Shown here: piece by piece, positions 47,687-57,417 of the stretch | Numbering within the stretch: the first letter of the stretch is position 1 | Layout of the letters: each line of letters begins with the position of its first letter | NCBI GenBank assembly: GCA_016708875.1 | Contig: JADJFA010000015.1 | Span: 62,001-126,000 of the forward strand | DNA from: Lewinellaceae bacterium | Lineage (GTDB): Bacteria; Bacteroidota; Bacteroidia; Chitinophagales; Saprospiraceae | Reading direction: 5' to 3' | DNA: 64,000 nt | Notes under the pieces: model-generated | Told to the model about the DNA's origin: nothing | The model's database searches: none | The model's input: only the letters and a program-made list of their open reading frames with translations | Translations under genes and position numbers: made by a program

Positions 47687-49555
47687 TCACGCCCACATCG
47701 TCAACATCAGCAACACCACCCCGGCCACCATTCCTAGCAAGTAATATTCAATATTCCCGTTCTGCAATTTCCGGAACTGCGCACCAAGCCGTTGCATCCC
47801 TGCGCCCACGCCGTTCACAATGCCATCAATGCCTTGAATGTCAACGTAGTAGTGGAACATTTTGGATAGTTTTTCTACCGGGCGTACAAAGAGGAAATCG
47901 TATATTTCATCCACATAAAACTTGTTCGCTACCAAACGGGTAAGGCTTGATTGGGCGGTATCTGCCACGGGAAGGTTTGATTTTTTGCCGTAAATAAAGT
48001 AGGTTATTATGATGATCACCACTGCCAGGGAGGTGGTAAAAATCATCAGCGTCCACTCGGTACTGGCTTCGAGGTGCATTTCATTGAGCGGGATCACGCT
48101 GGAGAACCAGTGCGCGAGCCATTGTTCGTTGCCAAGGTGCAGGAAATGCGGCGTGTTCAGAAAACCGCCCGCAATGGAAAGTACCGCCAAAATAATGAGC
48201 GGTATGGTCATCACTTTTGGACTTTCGTGCAAATGGTGCGCTTGTTCGTGCGTACCTCGGAATTCGCCAAAAAAGGTGACGTACAGCAGTCGGCACATAT
48301 AAATTGCGGTAAACATTGCCCCTAATCCGGCGAAGCCCCACCACCATCCACCGCCATGGGCAAAGGTGAAAGCGAAGATTTCGTCTTTCGAGAAAAAGCC
48401 CGCCATCAGCGGGAAACCCGCAATCGCAAAGGTGCCAATGAGAAACACCCAGAAAGTGACTGGCATTGCTTTGCGCAGCCCGCCCATGTTGCGGATGTCC
48501 TGCTCGCCGCCCATGCCGTGAATGACGCTGCCCGCCGCGAGGAACAAAAGGGCTTTGAAAAATGCGTGGGTGGTGACGTGGAAGATCGCGCTTGCGTACG
48601 CGCCCATGCCCAGTGCGACGAACATCAGTCCCAGTTGCGACACGGTGGAATAGGCCAATACTTTCTTGATGTCGTTCTGCCGCAGACCAATGATTGCGGC
48701 GAATATGCAGGTAATCACCCCAATGAGTGCCACAAAGTGCATGGCATCGGGTGAAAGATTGTAAAGCGGATGACAACGGGCTACGAGGTACACGCCCGCC
48801 GTAACCATCGTGGCTGCATGGATAAGCGCCGACACAGGGGTTGGACCTGCCATAGCATCGGGCAACCAGGTATAGAGCGGAATTTGGGCGCTTTTGCCCA
48901 TTGCACCGATGAAAAGCAGCAGGCAAATCAGGGTCACTACGCCCGCTTCAAGGCGGATATTCGGCAATGCGGCAAAGATTTCAGAGAAATTGATGCTGCC
49001 GAATATTTGATAAATCACGAAAATGCCAATCAGCAGTCCGAGGTCGCCGATGCGGTTCATAATGAACGCTTTACGTGCGGCTTTTCCGAATTCCTTGTTG
49101 GTGTACCAAAAGCCAATGAGCAGGTAAGAACACAATCCCACACCTTCCCAACCGAAAAACAACATGAGGAAGTTGTCGCCCATGACGAGCAGCAACATTG
49201 AGAAAATGAACAGGTTGAGGTAAGCGAAAAACTTCCAGAAACCGTCGTCGTCGTGCATGTAGCCGATGCTGTACACATGGATCAGAAAGCCGACGCCCGT
49301 CACAATCAACATCATCCAGAGTCCACGAGGAAGCCAAAATCTGCGCTCAGGTTACCCACGGTGAAGAAGTTGTACAAGGTCACCTGAATCGGACCGGAAG
49401 CCGCCACCTGGTTGAAGCACATCACGCTCAGAATGAACGAAACAAGCAAGGTGCCTGAGCCAATGACGCCGACAGCGGTTTTGCTCAGGCGTTTGCCAAA
49501 CAGGCCGTTGATCGCGAAGCCGATGAGCGGCAAAAAAGGGAATAAGTGGTATCAA
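47687..49555 (-). CDS. nuoL: NADH-quinone oxidoreductase subunit L, two apparent frameshifts
   Basis: This is the distal antiporter-like subunit with the long lateral helix; the corrected length is about 622 residues. Motifs are VGLCSYLLIGFWY, KSAQIPLYTWLPDAMAGPTP and LRQNDIKKVLAYSTVSQLGL. The N-terminus is in two other frames. The start at 49555 is a TTG (IPLIPF). A run of six T (minus strand, 49532-49537) should be five to continue to PLIGFAINGLFGKR. A base is missing near 49315-49321, after GFLVDS, before MMLIVTGVGF. Two independent single-base errors in one essential subunit point to sequencing error, not inactivation. Confidence 0.92.
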
Positions 49556-49636
49556 GACTTGGTTTTGCTATCTTGATGTTTCGGGCGCGGAGGCGCGGAG
49601 AAAATTCTCCGTTGCGTTCGCGTCTCTGCGTGAAAA

Positions 49637-49957
49637 TTAGTTTTTCAAATTGTCGAGCAAAGAAATATCCGTGCTCTTAGTGTTTCTGTAAATCATAACC
49701 AAAATACCCAGTCCGACCGCAGCCTCCGCCGCAGCCACCACCATGATGAAAAACACCATGATCTGACCTTGTGAGTCAGATAGGTACGTGGAAAAAGCCG
49801 CCAAAAGCAGGTTCACGGCATTGAGCATCAACTCAATGCACATGAGCACGACGATGGCGTTGCGGCGCACGAGCACCCCGAACACGCCGATGACGAACAG
49901 CACCGTGCTGAGGTAAACGTAGTAGTCAATGGGGATGGATCGTATTGTTTCGAGCAT
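49637..49957 (-). CDS. nuoK: NADH-quinone oxidoreductase subunit K
   Basis: This is a small three-helix complex I subunit, 106 residues. Its two conserved membrane glutamates are visible (CIELMLNAVNLLL and AAAEAAVGLGILV). It is intact and lies 81 bases before nuoL. Confidence 0.95.
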   Translation of the reverse strand: MLETIRSIPIDYYVYLSTVLFVIGVFGVLVRRNAIVVLMCIELMLNAVNLLLAAFSTYLSDSQGQIMVFFIMVVAAAEAAVGLGILVMIYRNTKSTDISLLDNLKN

Positions 49958-50066
49958 TTTTCTGTGTTTGACCTCGTAACGGTTTCAAAATCAGTTCTAA
50001 TTTTTGAGTTTTTGGCCGTTTTTTATTTTCCATGTTGTTCCCATTTTTGGCTGGGGATTCAAGTGT

Positions 50067-50270
50067 TTAGAATTCTAACTTTCCTCTTTTCGTCAGAAAT
50101 ATTGGTTTGCTCTTTATGTCGGCCATTTTCAGTGTCCAGGTGAAGTTGGTGTTCGGGTCACGTTCTGCGATTTCGTCTTTTAGCGTCGGTATAGGTTCTT
50201 CAATTTCAAGTGATTCAGAATTTCTCACCCTTGTATTCCGTGAAAGCGCGGGACCCCAGCAGATATTCAT
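50067..50270 (-). CDS. Short hypothetical frame between nuoJ and nuoK
   Basis: This is a 67-codon frame starting MNICWGPALSRNTRV and ending KRGKLEF. The reading frame continues open upstream to the nuoJ end (KINRTDGTQAKLAK) but has no better start. The 380-bp gap between nuoJ and nuoK holds nothing else; nuo genes are normally adjacent here. It could be a small protein or a remnant of an insertion. No family recognised. Confidence 0.3.
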   Translation of the reverse strand: MNICWGPALSRNTRVRNSESLEIEEPIPTLKDEIAERDPNTNFTWTLKMADIKSKPIFLTKRGKLEF

Positions 50271-50337
50271 TTTGGCAAGCTTTGCCTGCGTTCCATCGGT
50301 CCGATTGATTTTGCTTTCATTTAGTTTATCGGTTGAA

Positions 50338-50847
50338 TCAAACTTGCAAATCCCTTTTCCCTACCAGCACTGCCCCCACCATCGCTGCCAAAAACAAAAT
50401 CCCCGCGATCTCAAAGGGCACCACAAAATCAGTAAAAAGCACATAGCCAAGGTTTTCTACGAGGCCGACCTGGTTGTTGACATTTTCAGGAATATTTACC
50501 TCAATACCGCCGCGTAGCGCACCCACAAGTGTTACCAACAGCATACCTGCCGCAATGCCAGCGCTGATTTTCCAGGTCGTGGATTTTTGCGGTTCGGTTT
50601 CTTTGCTCAAATTGAGCAGCATCAGCACAAAGAGGAATAAGACCATAATTGCCCCTGCGTACACGATGATGTGTACCACTGCCAGGAACTGTGCATTTAA
50701 CAGAATATACTGCCCGGCGATGGCAAAAAAAGTGAGGATCAGGTACAAGACACTGTGTACAGGATTCTTGGAAAGAACCATGAGCAGCGCAGTGAGGACT
50801 GAAATGGCTGCGAGGGTCAGAAATATAGGTAAAACCATGTTGGTCAA
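50338..50847 (-). CDS. nuoJ: NADH-quinone oxidoreductase subunit J
   Basis: This is a five-helix complex I subunit, 169 residues, with the pi-bulge helix region VVHIIVYAGAIMVLFLFVLM. The end lies in the AT-poor stretch before the 50067 frame. It is intact. Confidence 0.94.
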   Translation of the reverse strand: MTNMVLPIFLTLAAISVLTALLMVLSKNPVHSVLYLILTFFAIAGQYILLNAQFLAVVHIIVYAGAIMVLFLFVLMLLNLSKETEPQKSTTWKISAGIAAGMLLVTLVGALRGGIEVNIPENVNNQVGLVENLGYVLFTDFVVPFEIAGILFLAAMVGAVLVGKRDLQV

Positions 50848-50879
50848 TCGTTTATGCCAGTAATGACTGGGGCGTATAA

Positions 50880-51430
50880 TCAGGCAGTTTGGGCTTTTTT
50901 CTCGGTAATATGTTTCTGGCGAACCGTCACGTCGATGCGTTTATCTGGTGTAACCCCTTCTACGAGCATGTCTTTGCCAAACACGAAATTCTGGCGCACA
51001 TAATCGCTTGGCACCAGGCGGTCGGTCAGGAAAATCGCTTCTTTAGGGCAGGCTTCTTCGCACATTCCGCAAAAAATGCAGCGTAACATATTGATCTCGT
51101 ACACCGCCGCGTATTTTCTTCGCGGTAGAGGTGCTCTTCCCCTTTTGGCGCTCCTCAGCAATCATCGTAATGGCTTCAGCCCGACAAGCCACCGCACACA
51201 GCCCGCAAGCGGTACAGTTTTCCCGACCTTGTTCGTCGCGCTTCAATACATGCCAACCGCGATAGACGGGCGCGAATTCACGTTGTTCCTTTGGGTATGA
51301 AGTGGTATTGCTCTTTCTAAAAAAGTGCTTGAGCGTCGTCCATTCCCTTGGCAATGGCGGGCAGGTAAATGCGCTCCATGAAGGTCATTTTTTTGTTGAC
51401 GACGTTTTTCGAGCGTTGTGTGAGTTGCAT
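50880..51430 (-). CDS. nuoI: NADH-quinone oxidoreductase subunit I (ferredoxin-like), multiple frameshifts
   Basis: This subunit carries two 4Fe-4S clusters (N6a/b). The first cluster motif CTACGLCAVAC and the second CIFCGMCEEAC are both present but in different frames. Restoring one extra G (run 51139-51142) and one extra A (run 51114-51117) on the minus strand gives ERQKGEEHLYREEKYAAVYE between them. A third break near 51345-51347 separates the start (ATG 51430, MQLTQRSKNVVNKKMTF) from WTTLKHFFRK. All three are short homopolymers. The length after correction is about 184 residues, normal for the family. Confidence 0.9.
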
Positions 51431-51519
51431 AATTTCTGATTTGAATTTGGCAAACAGGATTAATTTAACACTGGAACGAGAGCCTAAATCACTTCATCGC
51501 CCATCACTTCATCACTTTA

Positions 51520-52551
51520 TTATTTCCCTAGCCACAAAATCCCCGCCCCCGTCAGCATCATATTCACGATCGCCAGCGGTATAAGCGATTTCCAGCCCAG
51601 GTGCATCAACTGGTCGTAACGGAAACGTGGAAGTGTCCAGCGGATCCACATGAAAACAAAGATGAAAAAGAACGCCTTACTCAGCAGCACAATTGGTCCC
51701 ATCAGTCCGCCCAGCCAACCCGGATCAATGCCCGGGAAGTGATACCCACCAAAGTAAAGACACGAAATGACCGTACAGGCGATGAACATATTGATGTACT
51801 CGGCGAAAAGAAACATCCCCAGTTTCATCGCACTATATTCCGTGTGGTAGCCGCCGATCAATTCTGTTTCACATTCGGCCATGTCAAAAGGAGCGCGGTT
51901 ACATTCTGCGAGGGAACACGTAATGAAAAGGATAAAACCAAGCGGTTGGTATACTACGTTCCACATTCCAGCCTGTTGATCCACAATGGTTTTGAGGCTC
52001 AACGAACCGCTCAACATGACGACCGCAATAATGGACAATCCCATCGCCAACTCATACGAAATCATCTGCGAGCTGGCGCGTATGGCCCCGTAAAGCGAAA
52101 ATTTGTTGTTGGATGCCCAGCCCCCGAGCATGATGCCATAAACACCAAGTGAGGCCAAGCCTACTACGTACAGGATGCCAATGTTCACGTCTGCCACCTG
52201 AAGGTTCCAATTCAGGCCGCCGAGCGTAAGCGTAGTGCCCCAAGGAATTACGGCAGAGGCCATCAGCGCGACAAATATGAATGCTCCTGGTGCCAGAATA
52301 TACAGCCAACGTTCGGATTGATTTGGCACAAAGTCTTCCTTGGTAAACATCTTGACTCCGTCAGCCAAAGGCTGAAGTAAGCCCCAAGGGCCTGCATTGC
52401 TGGGGCCGAGTCGGTCCTGGAAAAAGGCTGCGATTTTGCGCTCTCCGTAAGTGGAGTAGGCCGCAACACCGAGTGTCACGGTGAACAACACTATGATAAG
52501 GACGGCTTTTTCGATGATTAGCCCGAGACTGATAAGTAAGAGTGCGGTCAT
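51520..52551 (-). CDS. nuoH: NADH-quinone oxidoreductase subunit H
   Basis: This membrane subunit forms the quinone entry with NuoB and NuoD; 343 residues. GERKIAAFFQDRLGPSNAGP and AECNRAPFDMAECETELIGGYHTEYS are the family signatures. It is intact. Confidence 0.95.
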   Translation of the reverse strand: MTALLLISLGLIIEKAVLIIVLFTVTLGVAAYSTYGERKIAAFFQDRLGPSNAGPWGLLQPLADGVKMFTKEDFVPNQSERWLYILAPGAFIFVALMASAVIPWGTTLTLGGLNWNLQVADVNIGILYVVGLASLGVYGIMLGGWASNNKFSLYGAIRASSQMISYELAMGLSIIAVVMLSGSLSLKTIVDQQAGMWNVVYQPLGFILFITCSLAECNRAPFDMAECETELIGGYHTEYSAMKLGMFLFAEYINMFIACTVISCLYFGGYHFPGIDPGWLGGLMGPIVLLSKAFFFIFVFMWIRWTLPRFRYDQLMHLGWKSLIPLAIVNMMLTGAGILWLGK

Positions 52552-52556
52552 GTGTG

Positions 52557-52610
52557 CAACGCGGATTACGCGGATTTGCGCTGGTTAACGCGGATTTTTA
52601 TGGTTTAAAC
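52557..52610. repeat. Short GCGGATT repeats upstream of nuoH
   Basis: ACGCGGATT recurs three times between the nuoH start and the nuoG end. It is of the same repetitive style as the other intergenic blocks. Confidence 0.45.
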
Positions 52611-52620
52611 AGAATTTCGA

Positions 52621-53553
52621 TCAGCGAACGGTCAATTCCCCGTGCTCGTAGTGGTTTTGCGATATAACTGAATGACGGTCCAGGTCGCGCGGCCCTTCAA
52701 TGATCCAATCTGTTTTGTCTTTTTTCTCGAAACGACAGGTGTTGCAAATGAAATCGTGTACCTCGCCGTACTTGTCTTTTCGGCCTGTGACCCGGAAAAT
52801 CTCGCCGCCGTACATCCAGACAACGGCCTTTCCGGAACATTTGTCGCAATTGCGGTGTGCATCCATCGGATTGAGGAACCACACCCGGCTTTTGAACCGA
52901 AACGTCCGGTCGGTGAGCGCACCCACAGGGCACACGTCTATCACGTTGCCGCTGAAATCGTTGTCAATTGCTTTCTCAATGTAGGTGCTGATCTCCACAT
53001 GGTCGCCCCGGTTGAGGATACCGTGCACGCGCTCGTTGGTGAGTTGGTTGGCGACGTACACACAACGGAAGCACATGATGCAGCGTGTCATGTGGAGTTT
53101 GATGTACGGGCCGATGTCAATTTTCTCAAAAGTCCGCCGCTCGAATTCGTAGCGAGTGCTGGCCTTGCCGTGCTCGAAGGACAAGTCCTGCAAATGGCAC
53201 TCGCCTGCCTGGTCGCAAATCGGGCAATCGAGCGGGTGGTTGATGAGCAGGAATTCGGTGACTGCCGCCCGGGCTTCTACCACCGTAGCATCGCTTTTAC
53301 TGGCGACCTCCATGCCGTCCATGACCATCGTCTGGCAGGAAGCCACGAGTTTGGGCATGGGACGCGGGTCTTTTTCCGAGCCTTTCGTGACGCGCACGAG
53401 ACAGGTCCGGCATTTGCCACCCGAGCCTTGCAGCGTGGAATAATAGCACATGGCAGGCGGCACGAGTGGGCCGCCTATCTGGCGCGCCGCGTTCAGGATG
53501 GTAGTGCCGTCTGCGACTTCGATGGTTTGTCCGTCTATGGTAACTTTTGCCAT
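52621..53553 (-). CDS. nuoG: NADH-quinone oxidoreductase subunit G, short form
   Basis: This is the peripheral Fe-S subunit. It has a 2Fe-2S ferredoxin domain (Cys in AMCYYS, GGKCRTC and ASCQTM), the NuoG_2 motif HPLDCPICDQAGECHLQD, a 4Fe-4S domain (RCIMCFRCVYV...CPVGAL) and a further cysteine group (RNCDKCSGK). At 310 residues it lacks the molybdopterin-like domain, as in other Bacteroidota. It begins directly after the decayed block: the stop of the RlaP remnant touches its ATG. Confidence 0.93.
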   Translation of the reverse strand: MAKVTIDGQTIEVADGTTILNAARQIGGPLVPPAMCYYSTLQGSGGKCRTCLVRVTKGSEKDPRPMPKLVASCQTMVMDGMEVASKSDATVVEARAAVTEFLLINHPLDCPICDQAGECHLQDLSFEHGKASTRYEFERRTFEKIDIGPYIKLHMTRCIMCFRCVYVANQLTNERVHGILNRGDHVEISTYIEKAIDNDFSGNVIDVCPVGALTDRTFRFKSRVWFLNPMDAHRNCDKCSGKAVVWMYGGEIFRVTGRKDKYGEVHDFICNTCRFEKKDKTDWIIEGPRDLDRHSVISQNHYEHGELTVR

Positions 53554-54310
53554 TTATTGCGCTGTGTTTTTACCTAGGGTCCTTCGGAAAAAATCGTTCA
53601 GTTTCTCGGTATCAGGTTGTTTTTTGATTGAGAATTGCTTGACATAATTCGCATAATATTGAATCCGTTCTTCCAGAAAATCATTGAGTATCTGAATTTT
53701 AGGTTCTTCTCCCAACTCATCGCCGCTTCGTTTCTTTCCAGCAATTTTTCAATTTCTCTTTTCAGTTCCCCATCCTCAATTTGGGTATCAAACAGTTTTG
53801 AAACTCCGTTGGTGCCATCGTATCCGTCCGTTCAATCCATTGACACGCCAATACTGGTCGAATTACATAAAAGTATTTCTTTGTCCTCACAAAATCACGC
53901 TGCAAATACTCCCTGAAATTGCCTTCAGCCATGTGCAAATAATGATTCAGGCACGACTTCGGGTTAAAGTATTCTGTCATTAGCCCTCGAAACTGCTCTA
54001 CTACCGCGCTCTTCATGGTAGACTAGGGGCTGTTCAACCATTCCACGGGGTTAGATTTTCTGAACAATTTCAATGCTTTCCGCATCTCCCAGCCGCTTAG
54101 ATCAAGGTCGTTCGGCAGCATTATTTCAACGCTGTCTTTTTTGTCGTCAATCGAGAGATACCATTCCTTTCGATGTATGTAAATGAACCGCACATCCCAA
54201 TCACTGTCAGTTGAAGCAAATCCCCAGGCTCGGCTTCCACTTTCTACGGCGTAGAGGATTTTAATATTGGTTGTTGTTCGGGTTTTTAGTTCGGTTTGGT
54301 TGGGTGGTCT
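53554..54310 (-). pseudogene. Decayed RlaP-type nucleotidyltransferase
   Basis: These are remnants of a polymerase-beta-like nucleotidyltransferase of the RlaP (PF10127) type, linked to RNA repair. The nucleotidyltransferase motif is GSRAWGFASTDSDWDVRF with its two metal-binding Asp. Later pieces are KSNPVEWLNSP, EYFNPKSCLNHYLHMAEGNF, VIRPVLACQWIERTDT and the final EERIQYYANYVKQFSI before TAA at 53554. They fall in at least four frames (breaks near 54010-54030, 53760 and 53720). The 5' end merges with the DUF3226 remnant. Confidence 0.7.
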
Positions 54311-54926
54311 AGCCCAAGGTGTTGTTTCAGAACTGTGGTCTAGTTGCCAGTGGTTTGGGTTGAAATATTCCCGTTCTCGTTCCTTGATTTTGTCTTTCTC
54401 ACTTTTCGTCTCACCCAAAAGGGCTTCTAGATAAGCGTAGATTTTGGTTTTGCGTGCTGGTGTGGTGTAGATTTTTTCAGGAGACCTTCTCAAACAGTCC
54501 TCGTATGCATTCCAACATTCAAAGATGGTTTTATGCTCAGGGTTAATGATTTGTTCTAACAATCTTTCCAAATCGCCCTTTTCTTGATGGGTTTGGTGAT
54601 CTGGCCAAAGGAAAAGGTCGGATTCAATACTGAAACTTACGCCATTTACTTTTTGCCAACTTCATTCTTCCTTGCACTGAAGTCATCGTCTGCATCTGCG
54701 ATGATCAAGTTTTAACACCAGCAGCAGTTTTCTTCAAAAGAAGGCTTGATTTGCTTCCATCCATCCCGAATTAAGTTGCTTACTCCATCACCTTTTCGAA
54801 TCGACTGATATATCACGAGTCTCGCCGCCCAATTTTATTGAATGATAGGTTGAACCATGATTTCAATACGTCGGCCAGAAACTTCTGATCCGCTATACCT
54901 TCGACCCAAATATCAACGGCTACCAT
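54309..54926 (-). pseudogene. Decayed DUF3226 (TOPRIM-like) protein
   Basis: These are fragments in several frames. The N-terminal ATG 54926 gives WVEGIADQKFLADVLKSW, then after breaks NLIIADADDDFSARKNE, then FSIESDLFLWPDHQ, and then TIFECWNAYEDCLRR...IYAYLEALLGE. The glutamate of VEG and the DxD of DADDD are the arrangement of TOPRIM nuclease/primase folds, and the later segments match the DUF3226 family (PF11536). Its start overlaps the end of the ATPase remnant, as in coupled gene pairs. Most breaks look like single missing bases. Confidence 0.65.
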
Positions 54927-56130
54927 GCCAACTTGCCTCCCCGCGTCTCATTGTGGTCTCCAGCGCAAACTCCAACTGTTTCAATCCCGTTTTATAGCGG
55001 TCTTGCCCGTCAGGTTTTTCAATTAGCGTGTATTGACGTGCATTTTGCTGATGCTGTACCATATCGGGTGCTTCAAAAACCTCCGAATGCTTGCTGACAC
55101 TCTAGGCTGTGGGTGGTCATGAAAAGCGGACTTCGTTCTTGTCGGCAATCTGGAATATGGTTTTCAAAAAGTTCTTCATCCGGGAATAATGAATGCCGGT
55201 GTCAATCTCATCAATCATCAGGCGGTTGCCTCGGTATTTGGAAATTTCCAACAGTATATGGGTTGCCCGAGTGACGCTCTCTCCAAAAACAGAGATAGGC
55301 ATCAATTCGTCAATACCTTTCATTCCTACCAATAGTTGGTCTTCACCGCCGACCTTGCGCCTTCAAGTCCTCAATTTCAGGAAGCAAAACCTCATGTCTT
55401 CAATGGTTGCTTTTCTCTTTTCGGCTTAGGTCTACTTGCTCAAAGTAGGCTTTTGGGAGAGAATCGTTACCGGGCAGCGAGGTAGAAATCAAAGGAAAGT
55501 CTTCTGTATTAGATTGAAGCAAATGCTCATAAAGGCCTGCGATTATTTTCCAAACATTTTGGTTCTGCCCGCCAAATGCTCCCCTCGGCTTCAACGATTT
55601 CTGGAAAATCCGAAAACAATTCAACATAGAACTGTAGATACCTATTATCTGGTGATTTGCCTGTAAAGGTCAAACGAGGATCATAATTATTGTCCATTGG
55701 ATCATCATAATAACCTTCAGGGAAATCAGCCATTTGTATTTCAATATCTATGGATGTGCCAAAATGTGATACGACCTCTCCATCAACAGAGTTTAAGCCT
55801 ATTTTAGCGCTAAACTCTAATTTTGCATCCAGTTTTTTAAAAATATAGCGCAAAAAATTCTCCTCTGGATACTGTACCTGAACAACCTCTCCCTTAGATC
55901 CATACACCATCTTTGGCCGAATATTCAAAACCTTTCAAAAACAGGATTTTATGCAAATTTGAAATGCATTTTTTCCTATCCGTATCAAAAAGTAAAGCCT
56001 CCAATACACTCGTCTTCCCCACATTATTATCCCCCACGACAAGGTTGAACTGCCCAATGTCGGTCAATTCAAGCGAGTCGAAACGTTTGAAGTTTTCGAC
56101 CTTGAAGTATGTGAGGTGTTCTTTGCTCAT
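54913..56130 (-). pseudogene. Decayed AAA/ABC-type ATPase (OLD/AAA_15-like)
   Basis: The N-terminal part from ATG 56130 reads FKVENFKRFDSLEL and Walker A GDNNVGKTSVLEALLF. The middle pieces lie at about 55530-55930 (YPEENFLRYIFKKLDAK) and 55400-55600. The signature and Walker B part at 55117-55332 reads NRLMIDEIDTGIHYSRM, followed by FMTTHSLECQQAF and the end QNARQYTLIEKPDGQD. The pieces are in at least five frames. The arrangement is that of OLD-type or PARIS AriA-type ATPases that work with a TOPRIM-like partner, here the DUF3226 remnant directly downstream. Confidence 0.7.
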
Positions 56131-56194
56131 TTTACTATTGCTGTCGATTCATTTGATGTCAGTGAGGGTTGTTTCTTGTTTTTCTATTTTGGAT

Positions 56195-56621
56195 TTATGA
56201 TGTCACCGTTACTTTTAATGCACTTGATATAAGTGTTATAACACCGGCGTTTCCAGGATCACTGTTAAAGTTGAATAATCTGATTTTAACTATCCCGTCT
56301 GATTTAGGGCCAGAAGTCAATGTGATACTTCGCACCGTTTCATCTTTAAACATGAGATCCAGTAGGCTCTTCTGTTACAATAGGTTGATTATCAGCAGCA
56401 TAAACCTCCGCTCTGATTTTCAAGGCATCGCTAACGGGTACTACCATTACCTCAAACATGTCCCCGGCACCCATCGCAATCTCGATATCCTGGGATTCTT
56501 TGTTGTCTTTGAATTCACTCTCCAATGTATCCCCGCATTTACCCTGAATTTTAGCGGGTTGGGCATAGGTAATGCAGGGCAAAAGAGCCAAAATAAAGAA
56601 CAAAAATGAATGACGTTTCAT
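56195..56621 (-). pseudogene. Secreted protein of unknown function, frameshifted
   Basis: This is a small secreted protein of about 142 residues. Signal peptide MKRHSFLFFILALLPCITYA (ATG 56621), then IQGKCGDTLESEF. After a break at about 56350 it continues as LLDLMFKDETVRSITLTSGP and KIRLFNFNSDPGNAGVITLI to TAA at 56195. No family recognised. It lies upstream of the ATPase remnant. Confidence 0.55.
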
Positions 56622-56672
56622 GATTGAAGTTTTAGTGATTGGTTGAAGCAAAGTTTCAATTAAGTGTGCTCC

Positions 56673-57078
56673 TTATCTTAATGCCCCTTTTAGTTCTGCA
56701 AATGCATTGATAAATTCATAACAACTAGATTTGCTTTTCAGCGAAATCCCAAATGCTGAATATTTCTTGACTCCTTCTACAATGCAATGCCCATTTTCAC
56801 AGTCAAATTTAATAAAATGGGGACAGGTAGGTGAATCGGTATTATAGAAATACAAAATTTTAACTTCCTTAATCGGTATTTGCCTGTCTTCAATATCTAC
56901 CATTGACTCACTTTTATTAAGGAAAGCATCGTAGGTTGATTCATTACAATCAACTTTTTGTCGTAGTAATGTTTTCAATTTTGAAAAAGCCAAATCTGCT
57001 TTTGATTGGGAATGCATGGAAACAGGCATCAAAATTGACAAAAAATCAAAAAAGCACGGAAATTTTCAGTTTTTTCAT
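56673..57078 (-). pseudogene. Secreted protein of unknown function, signal peptide frameshifted
   Basis: ATG 57078 starts MKKLKISVLF, and two T-runs (minus strand) each short by one break the signal peptide before SILMPVSMHSQSKADLAFSK. The remaining 122 codons are open and have the cysteine-bearing piece FDCENGHCIVEG. No family recognised. The two undercalled runs fit sequence error rather than decay. Confidence 0.5.
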
Positions 57079-57171
57079 ATTTGAAAGTCTTTTGATTTTA
57101 GAGAGTAATAAAGTTTGATTCAAATCAATAATGATGAATTGTTTTGATTCGCAGAAAATTAAGATTAAAAA

Positions 57172-57417
57172 TTATAACGTCAAGTCGTCTATCTTTGAGT
57201 TTAATGAAATGAATCCAGTAGCTGCGTCCTTTAATTCTTGCGCAGCGTTATCCCAAAAACTATATAGATTTCAAACCCATTTGAAACTAAATCTTCAACT
57301 ACAGGAATAAAATCTTTGTCGCCAGCAACAAGATAAATTATACTATCTGCTTTGTCAATTTTTGTTCGTAAGTATAAGTCTTTTTCATTATTACAAGTGT
57401 ATAGTTTGAGAATGATG
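57172..57417 (-). pseudogene. Truncated NYN-domain gene fused to the end of nuoF
   Basis: A frame beginning right after the nuoF stop reads LRTKIDKADSIIYLVAGDKD, FIPVVEDLVSNGFEIYIVF and, after one missing T, WDNAAQELKDAATGF to TAA at 57172. The GDKDF-VPVVE-type core with following ALKDAATGF matches NYN/LabA-like (DUF88) ribonuclease domains. About 70 N-terminal residues and any start are missing, so this is a remnant truncated at the nuoF junction. Confidence 0.6.
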
